Part shown: positions 8,689 to 17,063 of the stretch, piece by piece
Layout: the number at the start of each line of letters is the position of its first letter
Position numbering within the stretch: the first letter of the stretch is position 1
Assembly: GCA_017849455.1 (NCBI GenBank)
Contig: JAFIGX010000019.1
Coordinates: forward strand, 1 to 64,000
Direction: 5' to 3'
DNA length: 64,000 nt
Source of the DNA: Pseudobacter sp.
GTDB taxonomy: Bacteria > Bacteroidota > Bacteroidia > Chitinophagales > Chitinophagaceae
Notes under the pieces: model-generated
Database searches by the model: none
Told to the model about the DNA's origin: nothing
What the model saw: only the letters and a program-made list of their open reading frames with translations
Program-made: the position numbers and the translations under genes

Positions 8689-9222
8689 TCAGAATGCAAA
8701 CTCGGCATTGGTATCGGGGTAATTCAATTTGGAACTTTTTCGATTGCCCGATACCGTTACATGCATGAGATTGATCTGCGAATCGTAGGATTCATAAAGC
8801 AGGTCATTCCTGATATCGATCTTTTTAGGAGCTGTATTCACCTGCTTTACCTCGAAATAAGACCAGACAGCATCCCGCTCCCGCTCGAAGCCAATGAATT
8901 CCATACTGACGGCCTTTCCATCCACTTTGATAAGGAGGTGCTTTTTGATGTAGTCTGATACCAGTTTATCTGCCTCCGCTTTGTTATGCGGGTTACTGAG
9001 GTCGGTCTTTTGCTGAAATGTTTTGAAGATAGCCTTTTCAAAGTCGTCCGTGAAGATCTTACAACTGATCTCCAGGCTTTTCTCTGCCATATTATGGTTC
9101 AGTTCAGTAATGCTTACATACAACGGGTGAAACCCGGCCTCCGATGGGGAAGTAACGGCTCCCATGCTTCCATGCAGGCAGTAATACAGCAGAAAAAACC
9201 ATTTATAGATAGGTATTGCCAT
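8689..9222 (-). CDS. DUF6702 family exported protein
   Basis: A 177-residue protein with an N-terminal hydrophobic segment (KWFFLLYYCLHGSMG) ending near residue 22, so probably periplasmic. The motif HPLYVSITELNHN near residue 32 and the later SYFEVKQV block match the pattern of DUF6702, a Bacteroidota-specific family of unknown function. It lies convergent to the CNNM gene (11 nt between stops) and divergent from the HupE/UreJ gene. In related genomes such proteins often sit near M1 peptidases and HupE genes, which is also the case here. No function is proposed. Confidence 0.75.
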   Translation of the reverse strand: MAIPIYKWFFLLYYCLHGSMGAVTSPSEAGFHPLYVSITELNHNMAEKSLEISCKIFTDDFEKAIFKTFQQKTDLSNPHNKAEADKLVSDYIKKHLLIKVDGKAVSMEFIGFERERDAVWSYFEVKQVNTAPKKIDIRNDLLYESYDSQINLMHVTVSGNRKSSKLNYPDTNAEFAF

Positions 9223-9282
9223 TGAAACATCCTATTTTTCCGTTACAAATCTCTGGATTATTTTGTAGCCCGGCTTGTTTAT

Positions 9283-9924
9283 ATGCAGGATTTTACTTTT
9301 TATTTTCAGATGGGGATCGAGCATATCCTGTCGCCCGAAGCGATGGACCATATCCTCTTTGTTACAGCCCTCTGCCTTCGTTACCTGTGGAAGGACTGGA
9401 AAAAAGTGGTGGTGCTCGTCACGGCTTTTACCATCGGGCATTCCATCACCCTCGCACTGAGCGCGCTCAATTACGTGAATTTCCCAACTGCCTGGATCGA
9501 ATTCCTGATCCCGCTTACCATCGCCGCCACCTGTGTGAACAATATCCTGCAGCCCGCTGCAGCACCCAGTGCCCGTTTGCCGTGGATCTATTTCTTCGCG
9601 CTGTTCTTCGGACTTATCCACGGACTGGCCTTTGCCGGCCTCTTCCTGAGCCTTGAAGGCAGGGAAGGACTGATAACACACCTGCTGGCTTTCAATATCG
9701 GCATCGAAGGAGCGCAATTGCTGATCGTATTGATCGTATTGCTACTCTCCTTCCTGATCGTTCAATTAATAAAACTTCCCAGGTTATGGTGGTTGCGACT
9801 GGCTTCGGTCGTAATTTTAATCATTTCACTGGTTTGGGCATATCAACGTTTTCCTGATCACCAAAACTCACATGATGAAAAAGCTCACATTAATGTCGGC
9901 TACCGGGATGCTCTTCCTGCTTAG
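9283..9924 (+). CDS. HupE/UreJ family membrane protein
   Basis: Membrane protein of 213 residues with about six to seven hydrophobic helices. The N-terminal MGIEHILSPEAMDHILFV and the later TIGHSITLAL and LIHGLAFAGLF segments carry the conserved histidines of the HupE/UreJ family, some members of which transport nickel or cobalt. No nickel enzyme genes are present nearby, so the substrate is open. The 3' end overlaps the next gene by 53 nt (9872-9924) in a different frame, so the two are likely co-transcribed and translationally linked. Confidence 0.85.
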   Translation: MQDFTFYFQMGIEHILSPEAMDHILFVTALCLRYLWKDWKKVVVLVTAFTIGHSITLALSALNYVNFPTAWIEFLIPLTIAATCVNNILQPAAAPSARLPWIYFFALFFGLIHGLAFAGLFLSLEGREGLITHLLAFNIGIEGAQLLIVLIVLLLSFLIVQLIKLPRLWWLRLASVVILIISLVWAYQRFPDHQNSHDEKAHINVGYRDALPA

Positions 9925-12259
9925 TAGTGTATCTGCGCAGAATATCCAGAACAATCCCGGCTCCAACCACGGTAACAAATTCGAACAACTGGGCACCATC
10001 CTGCCCACACCTAACGAATATCGTACAGCCAGCGGCGCCCCAGGCCCCAAATACTGGCAGCAGCGCTGCGATTACGATATCAAATGTGAACTGGACGAAG
10101 CGGCACTGAAACTCACAGGCAGCGAGACGATCAATTATTTCAATAACTCGCCCAATACGCTTACCTATCTCTGGTTGCAGCTTGATGAAAACGAGCACAG
10201 CAATATCAATAATGCCAATTACCAAACCGGCAGCAATATGCCCGCGCAGATGAGCACCGCCATGATCGACCGGATGGAATCCAGCAAAAAGGATAATGGG
10301 TTCGGTTTCAATATCCGCAAGCTCACCGACGCTACCGGCAAACCACTCGCCTATACCATCAACAAGACCATGATGCGGGTTGAATTACCGCTGCCACTGA
10401 AACCCGGCCAGCAATTCAAGTTCCTGCTGAACTGGGATTACAATATCCCCGACCGCTTCAAACAGGGAGGAAGAGGTGGCTATGAGTTTTTCCCCGGAGA
10501 CGGCAATCTTATTTTCACCATGACACAATGGTACCCACGCCTCTGCGTATACAGTGATTTCAAGGGCTGGCAAAACCACCAGTTCACCGGCCGCGGCGAA
10601 TTCGCACTTACCTTCGGCAATTTCAAAGTACAGATGACCGTACCGGCCGATATGGTGGTAGGTTCCACCGGCGAATGCCAGAATTATGCACAGAACCTTT
10701 CGGCAGCACAACTCGCCCGATGGACAAAAGCCCAGACTTCCAAAGAGCCCGTGGAGATCACCACTCTCGACGAAGCCAAAAAAGCGGAGGCCCAAAAAAG
10801 CAAAACGAAAAAGACCTGGATCTACAAAGCCGATAATGTGCGTGATTTTGCCTGGACAGCCTCCCGCAAATTTGTCTGGGATGCCATGCCCACCTACGTG
10901 GAAAGCAAGAAAGTGATGTGCATGAGCTTTTACCCCAAAGAAGCCTATGGCCTCTACAGGAAATTTTCTACCAAAGCAGTGGCGCACACCATCCGCTCCT
11001 ATTCCAAATTCACCATTCCCTACCCTTACCCGGTAGCCCAGAGTGTGGAAGCCTCTAACGGTATGGAATACCCGATGATCTGCTTCAATTACGGCCGCAC
11101 TGAAAAAGACGGCACATATACCGAAGCCACCAAATACGGTATGTTGGGGGTGATCATCCATGAAGTGGGACATAATTTCTTCCCCATGATCATCAACAGC
11201 GACGAACGCCAGTGGAGTTGGATGGATGAAGGGCTGAACTCTTTCGTGGAATACCTCACCGAAGAATTGTACGATAATAAATTCCCCGTTCGTGGTAAAG
11301 GACCTGCCTGGGCTATCGTGGATTATATGAAGCTCCCGAAGGATGAATTGGAGCCTATCATGGCCAACTCCGAGAATATTGTCCGCTTCGGCCCCAATGC
11401 CTATACCAAACCCGCCACCGGCCTCAATATCCTGCGGGAAACGATCATGGGCCGTGAGTTGTTCGATTATGCCTTCAGGGAATATGCACGCCGTTGGGCA
11501 TTCAAACATCCAGAGCCAGCCGACCTGTTCCGCACGCTCGAAGATGCTTCCGGCGAAGACCTCGACTGGTTCTGGAGGGGATGGTTCTACGGAACTGATC
11601 CCTGCGATATTTCACTCGACAACGTTAAATATTTCCGCGCAGATCCCGATGCAAAACCAAGAGGACTGCATGATACCGTGATCATGAGAAAGCTCGACCC
11701 TCCCATGGGCTCCAACAATCCGGATATTTCGAAAGAAAGGAACCGGGAAGACAAGAACATCCAGTTCCTCACCGACAAGGATACTGCCCTTCATGATTTT
11801 TACTGGAAATATGCACGCGGCATCGAGCCTTACGATTCCACAGCCATCGCCATCCCCGTGCCTGCCGCCAATGAAGTGGCCGATGAGGACGGTAAACAGA
11901 AAGCCGCTTCCAAATATTTTTACGAATTGAGCTTCAGCAATAAAGGCGGACTGGTAATGCCTATCATCATCGAATGGACTTACAAGGATGGTACCAGGGA
12001 AATAGAACGCATCCCTGTGCAGATATGGCGGCTGAATGAACAAAAAGTGACCAAGGCATTCATGAAAGACAAGGAAGTGGTCTCTATAAAACTAGACCCC
12101 ATGCGTGAGACCGCCGATATCGATGAAAGCAATAATAGCTGGGGCACGATCCCTGCTCCGTCGAGGTTTGCAGTCTTCAAACAGAAACAGGCAGTCCGCG
12201 GACAATCGACTGGCCCCAACCCGATGCAGAAGGCGGAAGAGAAGAAGAAAGGGTTTTAG
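9872..12259 (+). CDS. M1 family metallopeptidase (secreted)
   Basis: Exported zinc aminopeptidase-like protein of 795 residues with a signal peptide (about 1-22, ending SVSA-QN). The zinc site HEVGH is at residues 430-434, and the third ligand Glu453 lies in WMDEG after an 18-residue spacing. GMEYP at about 397-401 replaces the GAMEN exopeptidase loop. A lysine-rich insertion near 300-316 is unusual. It starts within the end of the HupE/UreJ gene (ATG at 9872, or the adjacent ATG at 9875). A palindromic family A repeat begins 10 nt after its stop. The peptidase specificity is not known. Confidence 0.9.
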   Translation: MMKKLTLMSATGMLFLLSSVSAQNIQNNPGSNHGNKFEQLGTILPTPNEYRTASGAPGPKYWQQRCDYDIKCELDEAALKLTGSETINYFNNSPNTLTYLWLQLDENEHSNINNANYQTGSNMPAQMSTAMIDRMESSKKDNGFGFNIRKLTDATGKPLAYTINKTMMRVELPLPLKPGQQFKFLLNWDYNIPDRFKQGGRGGYEFFPGDGNLIFTMTQWYPRLCVYSDFKGWQNHQFTGRGEFALTFGNFKVQMTVPADMVVGSTGECQNYAQNLSAAQLARWTKAQTSKEPVEITTLDEAKKAEAQKSKTKKTWIYKADNVRDFAWTASRKFVWDAMPTYVESKKVMCMSFYPKEAYGLYRKFSTKAVAHTIRSYSKFTIPYPYPVAQSVEASNGMEYPMICFNYGRTEKDGTYTEATKYGMLGVIIHEVGHNFFPMIINSDERQWSWMDEGLNSFVEYLTEELYDNKFPVRGKGPAWAIVDYMKLPKDELEPIMANSENIVRFGPNAYTKPATGLNILRETIMGRELFDYAFREYARRWAFKHPEPADLFRTLEDASGEDLDWFWRGWFYGTDPCDISLDNVKYFRADPDAKPRGLHDTVIMRKLDPPMGSNNPDISKERNREDKNIQFLTDKDTALHDFYWKYARGIEPYDSTAIAIPVPAANEVADEDGKQKAASKYFYELSFSNKGGLVMPIIIEWTYKDGTREIERIPVQIWRLNEQKVTKAFMKDKEVVSIKLDPMRETADIDESNNSWGTIPAPSRFAVFKQKQAVRGQSTGPNPMQKAEEKKKGF

Positions 12260-12268
12260 TTTATAGTC

Positions 12269-12391
12269 GGCAGTTGGCGATGAGCAGTTGGCAATTAGCA
12301 ATTAGCAGTTGGGCAAGAGCAAGTATAAATAGTAGCTGCCCGAAATTCACGTTTTTTCAACTGCCAACTGCTAATTGCAAACTGCAAACTG
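12269..12391. repeat. Dispersed palindromic element, family A, copy 2
   Basis: Left arm about 12269-12313 and right arm about 12358-12391 are built from degenerate AACTGCC/GGCAGTT units. They share a perfect 15-nt inverted core (GCAATTAGCAGTTGG). The 44-nt loop includes AATAGT...CGAAATTC...CAACTGCC, a pattern also seen in the copy at 23567-23683. It lies directly downstream of the M1 peptidase stop codon and could fold into a long RNA hairpin. Confidence 0.8.
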
Positions 12392-12569
12392 ATTATGCGC
12401 AAGCCCTGAGGCAAATCCCTAACAAGGCTACTATGAACGGTATCCAGAAGAAGATATAACTATTTTTCATGACCGGTATTTGGAGGGTGATAAATTGTGA
12501 TGCAAAGATATTGGGGGTTTGTTATCGAAGGGTAGCCGCCGGTGACAGAGACTGCTAAAAAAAAGACAA

Positions 12570-12755
12570 TTATTTCTTTTCAGAGGTCTTATCGGACCTG
12601 TCGCCTTTTTTCTTCCGGCCGGTTTCTTTTAGGGCCTTATCGATGATCCATTCCAGTTGCCCGTTCACACTGCGAAACTCATCCCCTGCCCATTTTTCAA
12701 GGGCCTTGAAAGTCTCTTCATCGATACGTAATACAAAATTTTTTTTACTGTTCAC
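12570..12755 (-). CDS. Arc-like ribbon-helix-helix protein
   Basis: A 61-residue protein. FVLRIDEETFKALEKWAGDEFRSVNGQLEWIIDKAL gives the beta-strand, helix A and helix B of the Arc/MetJ ribbon-helix-helix fold. The charged tail (GRKKKGDRSDKTSEKK) is rich in lysine. It is the last gene of a three-gene operon after the SPFH and DUF6141-like genes (16 nt gap). Arc-type proteins usually bind short operators as dimers. The palindrome on the SPFH promoter (14225-14243) is a candidate target; this is inference. Strand residues F-L-I fit the RHH pattern of alternating contacts. Confidence 0.8.
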   Translation of the reverse strand: MNSKKNFVLRIDEETFKALEKWAGDEFRSVNGQLEWIIDKALKETGRKKKGDRSDKTSEKK

Positions 12756-12771
12756 GATAATGGATTTAGCT

Positions 12772-13296
12772 TCAACAGCTATTGCTGCTGAACGATAACG
12801 GCCTCACCTGTTCTATGGCATACTGTAGCGCCTGCAACCGCCGGGTACCCAGCCAGACCTTCTTGTTATCCCTCAGGATGAATTGCACACCCTGGCTACC
12901 TCCTACCTTATGCACCTTCCCATACCTATAGCTCCAGTGATAGCCATAATTCAGGTAAGGATATTTTCTTACCATCACGTCCCTTACTTCAGGCCACGTG
13001 ATCACACAATACCGCTTGAAAAAAGGCATCCAGCGATAGTAAACGCCTTCATCGGTAAGTACCGTTTCCAGGTTCGTCCAATAGAAGAGCATGTTTGGTA
13101 TGGCACAGGTGAATAACACGATCACGAAGCGGATCGCAGCATCATGCTTCGATCCCATTTTTCCAGCAAAGCCCAGCACTGCGACCAGGATCAAAGGAAG
13201 CAGGCTGCTGACGAGGATCGCGATCCAGACCCAGGTTTCACGGAACCGCTGCACTTCACCGAATAATATTTTGCCGGCTGGTTTACTGACTCTCAT
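12772..13296 (-). CDS. DUF6141-like membrane protein of the SPFH operon
   Basis: A 174-residue protein with two hydrophobic helices near residues 24-46 and 57-75, followed by a soluble PH-like beta domain (TDEGVYYRWMPFF, VQFILRDNKKVWLGTRRLQAL). FGEVQRFRETWVWI near the N-terminus is typical of the family I take to be DUF6141. It lies between the SPFH gene (37 nt) and the Arc-like gene (16 nt) and probably forms a membrane partner for the SPFH protein. The family name is from pattern memory and the function is unknown. Confidence 0.65.
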   Translation of the reverse strand: MRVSKPAGKILFGEVQRFRETWVWIAILVSSLLPLILVAVLGFAGKMGSKHDAAIRFVIVLFTCAIPNMLFYWTNLETVLTDEGVYYRWMPFFKRYCVITWPEVRDVMVRKYPYLNYGYHWSYRYGKVHKVGGSQGVQFILRDNKKVWLGTRRLQALQYAIEQVRPLSFSSNSC

Positions 13297-13333
13297 GGCA
13301 AAAAATTTATTACCGTAAATAATCGATTCCCTG

Positions 13334-14206
13334 CTATTGGTACAATGTGCCGGTGTTCAGGATCGGCTGAGCGCCTTTCTCACCGCACAATACCACCATG
13401 AGATTGCTGACCATCGTGGCTTTCTTTTCTTCATCGAGCTTTACGATCTCTTTCTTCGACAACTGCTCCAGCGCCAGCTCCACCATGCCTACCGCACCTT
13501 CCACGATCTTGTAGCGGGCAGCCACGATAGCGGTTGCCTGTTGCCGTTGCAACATGGCGCCGGCGATCTCGGCCGCATAAGCCAGGTGGCTGATCCTGGC
13601 TTCACGGATAATGATACCAGCCGGGCGCAACCGGTCATTCAGCTCCTTCTCGAGCAATTCATTGACTTTATCCCCGCCATCGCGCAGGGTGATGCTGGCG
13701 GTTTCATCCTCTATTAGATCATACGGACAGGTAGTGGCCAGGTGACGAATGGCCGCTTCACTCTGGATCTTCACATAATGGTCGTAATCCGCTACTTCAA
13801 ATGCCGCTTTGTAGGTATCCTGCACCTGCCATACGATCACAGCCGCGATCTCGATCGGGTTGCCCATCTTGTCATTCACTTTCAATTTGGCGCTCTCCAG
13901 GTTCTGTGCCCGGAGAGAGATCCTGAAAGTAGTGTAAAGCGGGTTCACCCATAGTAGCCCATTCTCCTTCACCGTACCGATATATTTACCGAAGAAGACG
14001 CATACCCTGGAGTGATTGGGGTTCACCACCATGATCCCTTTGAAAAGAAAAATGCTGATGACCACCAGGAGGATGCCGCCAAGAACAAATAATCCCGCCG
14101 ATTCCTCATGGCCGGAATTGATCAGCAATACTACCCCGGCGATCAAACCAACAATGGCCTGGATCAACGCCAGGTAGCCTGAAATGGGTTTAAATACTTT
14201 TTCCAT
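13334..14206 (-). CDS. SPFH/Band 7 domain membrane protein
   Basis: Membrane-anchored scaffold protein of 290 residues counted from MEKVFKP. An earlier in-frame TTG at 14233 is not supported. Two hydrophobic segments (about residues 10-30 and 38-58) precede the SPFH domain (about 65-260): GIMVVNPNHSRVCVFFGKYIGTV, then YVKIQSEAAIRHLA and the coiled-coil part ending AAEIAGAMLQRQQATAIVAAR. SPFH proteins oligomerise in membranes and often control partner proteases or membrane domains. No NfeD partner is present; instead a DUF6141-like and an Arc-like gene follow. A good promoter with a superposed palindrome lies upstream. Confidence 0.88.
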   Translation of the reverse strand: MEKVFKPISGYLALIQAIVGLIAGVVLLINSGHEESAGLFVLGGILLVVISIFLFKGIMVVNPNHSRVCVFFGKYIGTVKENGLLWVNPLYTTFRISLRAQNLESAKLKVNDKMGNPIEIAAVIVWQVQDTYKAAFEVADYDHYVKIQSEAAIRHLATTCPYDLIEDETASITLRDGGDKVNELLEKELNDRLRPAGIIIREARISHLAYAAEIAGAMLQRQQATAIVAARYKIVEGAVGMVELALEQLSKKEIVKLDEEKKATMVSNLMVVLCGEKGAQPILNTGTLYQ

Positions 14207-14224
14207 ATATGATTGTTGTTTTGA

Positions 14225-14272
14225 TGATATCAATTTGATATCAAAAATACATCATTTCCCTGAATGTTCAAA
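14225..14272 (-). promoter_or_regulatory. SPFH operon promoter with palindromic operator
   Basis: On the minus strand TTTG (14272-14269), a 19-bp spacer and TATTTTTG (14249-14242) form a near-ideal Bacteroidota promoter. The palindrome TGATATCAATTTGATATCA (14225-14243, 9+1+9) covers the end of the -7 box and the probable transcription start. A bound repressor would block RNA polymerase. The Arc-like protein encoded in the operon is the obvious candidate. Confidence 0.65.
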
Positions 14273-14304
14273 GCCTTATATTTACCAGCGGAAAACTTAC
14301 AGAT

Positions 14305-15120
14305 ATGAAAGGCATTGCTACAACCCTCACAGGCCTCCTGATAGTACTATTCGCAAAGGCCGGGGAAATCGACACTATTTCAGTTTACAGCAACACGATG
14401 AAGAAGGAGATCAAATGTGTGATCGTGAAACCGGAACGCTACAGGAAAATGGATAAACTGCCGGTAGTTTACCTGCTTCATGGGTGGAGCGGCAATTATG
14501 CGCAATGGGTGAAAGAAGCTACCCAACTGGGCCGTAAGGCCGATGAACTGGGGCTCCTGCTGGTTTGCCCCGATGGGGGTTATGATAGCTGGTATTTCGA
14601 CAGTCCTATCGATTCTTCCGTTCGCTACGAGACCTTTATCACAAAAGAGCTGGTCCCTTATATCGATACGCATTATAAGACAGATGCCGACAGGCAGCAC
14701 AGGGCCATTACCGGATTGAGCATGGGTGGACATGGAGCTTTCTACCTTTCCATCAGGCATATAGACCTGTTCGGGGCAGTAGGCAGCATATCGGGAGGCG
14801 TTGATTTCAGGCCCTTTCCGAAGAACTGGAATATCTCCGGCAGACTGGGAGATACTGCCTGCTGCAAAACGAACTGGGACCAGCACGTTGTCATCAACCT
14901 GGCCGATAAACTACAACCGGGCGACCTGAAAATAACTTTCGATTGTGGGGTGGAAGACTTCTTTATCCCAGGAAACCGGGCCCTGCACCAGAAACTGCTC
15001 GATAAAAAGATCGATCATGATTATGCTGAAAGGCCCGGCGGACATACCAGCGCCTACTGGACCAATAGCATCGACTATCACCTGTTATTCTTCAGGAAAG
15101 TATTCGACAAAGCGAAATAG
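14305..15120 (+). CDS. Secreted alpha/beta-hydrolase esterase (esterase D/antigen 85-like)
   Basis: Exported esterase of 271 residues with a short signal peptide (about 1-19). VVYLLHGWSGNY marks the oxyanion region, GLSMGGHGAF the nucleophile elbow, and the late Asp and GGHTSAYW the rest of the triad. The family includes S-formylglutathione hydrolase-like, feruloyl esterase-like and mycolyltransferase-like enzymes. The substrate is unknown; a polysaccharide ester is plausible for this lifestyle. It is transcribed away from the SPFH operon and converges with the next gene. Confidence 0.85.
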   Translation: MKGIATTLTGLLIVLFAKAGEIDTISVYSNTMKKEIKCVIVKPERYRKMDKLPVVYLLHGWSGNYAQWVKEATQLGRKADELGLLLVCPDGGYDSWYFDSPIDSSVRYETFITKELVPYIDTHYKTDADRQHRAITGLSMGGHGAFYLSIRHIDLFGAVGSISGGVDFRPFPKNWNISGRLGDTACCKTNWDQHVVINLADKLQPGDLKITFDCGVEDFFIPGNRALHQKLLDKKIDHDYAERPGGHTSAYWTNSIDYHLLFFRKVFDKAK

Positions 15121-15131
15121 TACGGGAGTGA

Positions 15132-15785
15132 TCAATTGCCTGTACTGCCATCGCGGAATTTGATCTTTTTCTTTCCGGCATTTTTCTTTTCGAAATCAAG
15201 TATCTCCTGTGGTTTGGTGTTGGGCTTCTTCGTGGTTGCCACGGCTGCCGGCTTGCCGGGGTCTTCCAATTTGCCCAGTGTATAGGTCTCTGAACGGATC
15301 AGCGCACCTGTTTCGGCATCGTAATACCTCCACGTCCCATGGCGGATGGAGGCGCCTTCATTCTTTACGACCACTTTCCTGTAAGTATCCAGCTTGTCGG
15401 GGTCCTCGATCTCGAGGGTATCATATTCTTTATCGGGGTTCATGGCCTTCCAGCGCTGTTCAAGCCTCAAATTCCCATGAATGGTATAATAGCGGCATAC
15501 ACTGTCTTTAAATCCCCATTTGTAATATTCCACGCCCACCAGGTCGCCCATAAGGCTGTACAGCTTCCATTCACCTTCTTTCCGGTTGTGGGTGTACCAG
15601 CCTTCCTCTTCATAGCCGGGCTCGCCCCGCAATTTATCGTAATGATTGAGCCAGGGGCCCTGCTTCCTTCCCAGTTTGTCGATCCGGTTGAGCGTATCGC
15701 CATTGTTATTGATCTTATAATCTTTCCATTGTGAATAGCCATTCACAGAAAGGAACAGTGATAATAGGAATATCCAGCGCATCAT
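15132..15785 (-). CDS. Exported protein with MORN/YwqK-like repeats
   Basis: A 217-residue protein with signal peptide (RWIFLLSLFLSVNGYSQ). Three G-x-W-x-x-Y type repeats are visible: GPWLNHY, GEWKLYS and GTWRYYDAETG. They resemble the MORN-like repeats called toxin_YwqK in databases, which are common in exported Bacteroidota proteins. The lysine-rich C-terminus (KKNAGKKKIKFRDG) is probably disordered. The start may be the first or second of two adjacent ATGs (15785 or 15782). The -7 box TAAATTTG ends 3 nt before the first ATG. No function can be assigned. Confidence 0.7.
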   Translation of the reverse strand: MMRWIFLLSLFLSVNGYSQWKDYKINNNGDTLNRIDKLGRKQGPWLNHYDKLRGEPGYEEEGWYTHNRKEGEWKLYSLMGDLVGVEYYKWGFKDSVCRYYTIHGNLRLEQRWKAMNPDKEYDTLEIEDPDKLDTYRKVVVKNEGASIRHGTWRYYDAETGALIRSETYTLGKLEDPGKPAAVATTKKPNTKPQEILDFEKKNAGKKKIKFRDGSTGN

Positions 15786-15788
15786 TCA

Positions 15789-15796
15789 CAAATTTA
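15789..15796 (-). promoter_or_regulatory. Promoter -7 box 3 nt before a start codon
   Basis: TAAATTTG on the minus strand matches TAnnTTTG. Only TGA separates it from the ATG of the MORN-like gene, so the message would start within or beside the start codon. No convincing -33 TTTG is seen at 18-20 bp. Confidence 0.45.
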
Positions 15797-15944
15797 TGGT
15801 GAGAAAAACTACAATAATAACGCCAGAACCGGACGTCCATTGTCTGAACCGGGATTATTGGGATGTATGGGATTAGTGGGAATAATCCCGGCCCAGACCA
15901 AATTTAATCCTTAATTTGACCCGGTAATAAAATGAACAACCGAC

Positions 15945-16583
15945 ATGACGCTTTCGCGCTTTATTGGCTGCTGCCTCTTTCTCTTGATGGCCGGCCATTC
16001 GCAGGGACAGCCCAAAACAATTACCGAGATCAAGACAGCCATTGAAAAATCGGGCAATGGACCCCTCTATGTGAAAGATGTGTTGAAGAAAAAATTCAGG
16101 ATCGATACGGTCATGGTGCTGCGCACCAGCCACTTCAATGGATTGGCCGATAGCCTGGCCTATCATGGTAAAGTGGGTAAGGTGTACGGTCCCTACGACA
16201 AAGGCAGGATACTGGTGCAGGTGCTCGCCCAGGTGCCCAATACCTTCAACCGCGTCAGCCAGATCTATATCGACACATCTGTTTTCATGCGGCGGTTCGC
16301 CGATTCACTGGCCGATGATATTATCGGCAGGATACAGCAGGGAAAAGCCAGCTTTGAGGACATGGCACAGACATATTCCATGGGCGGGGAATCAGCTACC
16401 AGGGGCGACCTGGGATGGGTGGCTGCCGGCTCCATGATCCCGCAGATCGAAAAGGAACTGGCCAAAAGAAAGAAGGGGGAAGTCTTTAAAGTCTGGACTG
16501 CCGCCGGCGTGCATATCCTGCGAAAAACGGAGAACCCGAAGCAGGCAACCGGGTTCGCTTTGATGATGCGGGTATTACTGTAA
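15945..16583 (+). CDS. Parvulin-type peptidyl-prolyl isomerase (exported)
   Basis: A 212-residue exported protein with a signal peptide ending near HSQG-QP. The C-terminal half has the parvulin pattern: IGRIQQGKASFEDMAQTYSMGGESATRGDLGWVAAGSMIPQIEKEL. This matches the rotamase domain of SurA and PrsA, although the usual N-terminal strand motif (ARHILV) is replaced by VSQIYIDT. It is a likely periplasmic folding factor or foldase remnant. It converges with aroQ, leaving only 2 nt between stops. Confidence 0.85.
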   Translation: MTLSRFIGCCLFLLMAGHSQGQPKTITEIKTAIEKSGNGPLYVKDVLKKKFRIDTVMVLRTSHFNGLADSLAYHGKVGKVYGPYDKGRILVQVLAQVPNTFNRVSQIYIDTSVFMRRFADSLADDIIGRIQQGKASFEDMAQTYSMGGESATRGDLGWVAAGSMIPQIEKELAKRKKGEVFKVWTAAGVHILRKTENPKQATGFALMMRVLL

Positions 16584-16585
16584 GA

Positions 16586-17005
16586 TCACCTGCTCAACAG
16601 GTAGGTAAGCGCCAGCTCATAGCCAGTAAGGCCCAATCCGAAAATACTGCCTGCCGATTTGCCCGATACATGCGAGAGCTTCCTGAATTCCTCACGGGCA
16701 TGCACATTCGAAATATGTACTTCCACTACCGGTGCTTTGATCGCTGCAATGGCATCACCGATGGCCACTGAAGTATGGGTATACCCGGCGGGATTCAGGA
16801 TGATGCCATCATATTCAAACCCTACACGCTGGATCTCATCGATCAGCTCGCCTTCCACATTGCTCTGGAAATAATGAAATTCAACATTTGGGTATTTGGC
16901 TTTCAGGGATTCCAGATATTTCCCGAACGGCATATTACCATAAATATCCGTTTCCCTTTTACCGAGCAGGTTGAGATTGGGCCCATTGATAATAGCGATC
17001 TTCAT
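16586..17005 (-). CDS. aroQ: Type II 3-dehydroquinate dehydratase
   Basis: Dehydrates 3-dehydroquinate to 3-dehydroshikimate, step three of the shikimate pathway. The length of 139 residues is typical of the dodecameric type II enzyme. Signature motifs are IINGPNLNLLGKRE with the lid Arg/Tyr (YGNM), the NPAGYTHTSVAI substrate-binding loop, and EVHISNVHAREEFR with catalytic His. It stands alone about 36 kb from the other aro genes of the window. Confidence 0.95.
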   Translation of the reverse strand: MKIAIINGPNLNLLGKRETDIYGNMPFGKYLESLKAKYPNVEFHYFQSNVEGELIDEIQRVGFEYDGIILNPAGYTHTSVAIGDAIAAIKAPVVEVHISNVHAREEFRKLSHVSGKSAGSIFGLGLTGYELALTYLLSR

Positions 17006-17063
17006 ATTATGGTTTGTGCGCTAAAATACGATGGATTTTCGACTACCTGTGCCGGGGACGATC

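Noticed and set aside
10385..11509. 374-codon open frame on the minus strand over the M1 peptidase
   Set aside because: Antisense shadow; the plus-strand gene has the full HEVGH zinc site.
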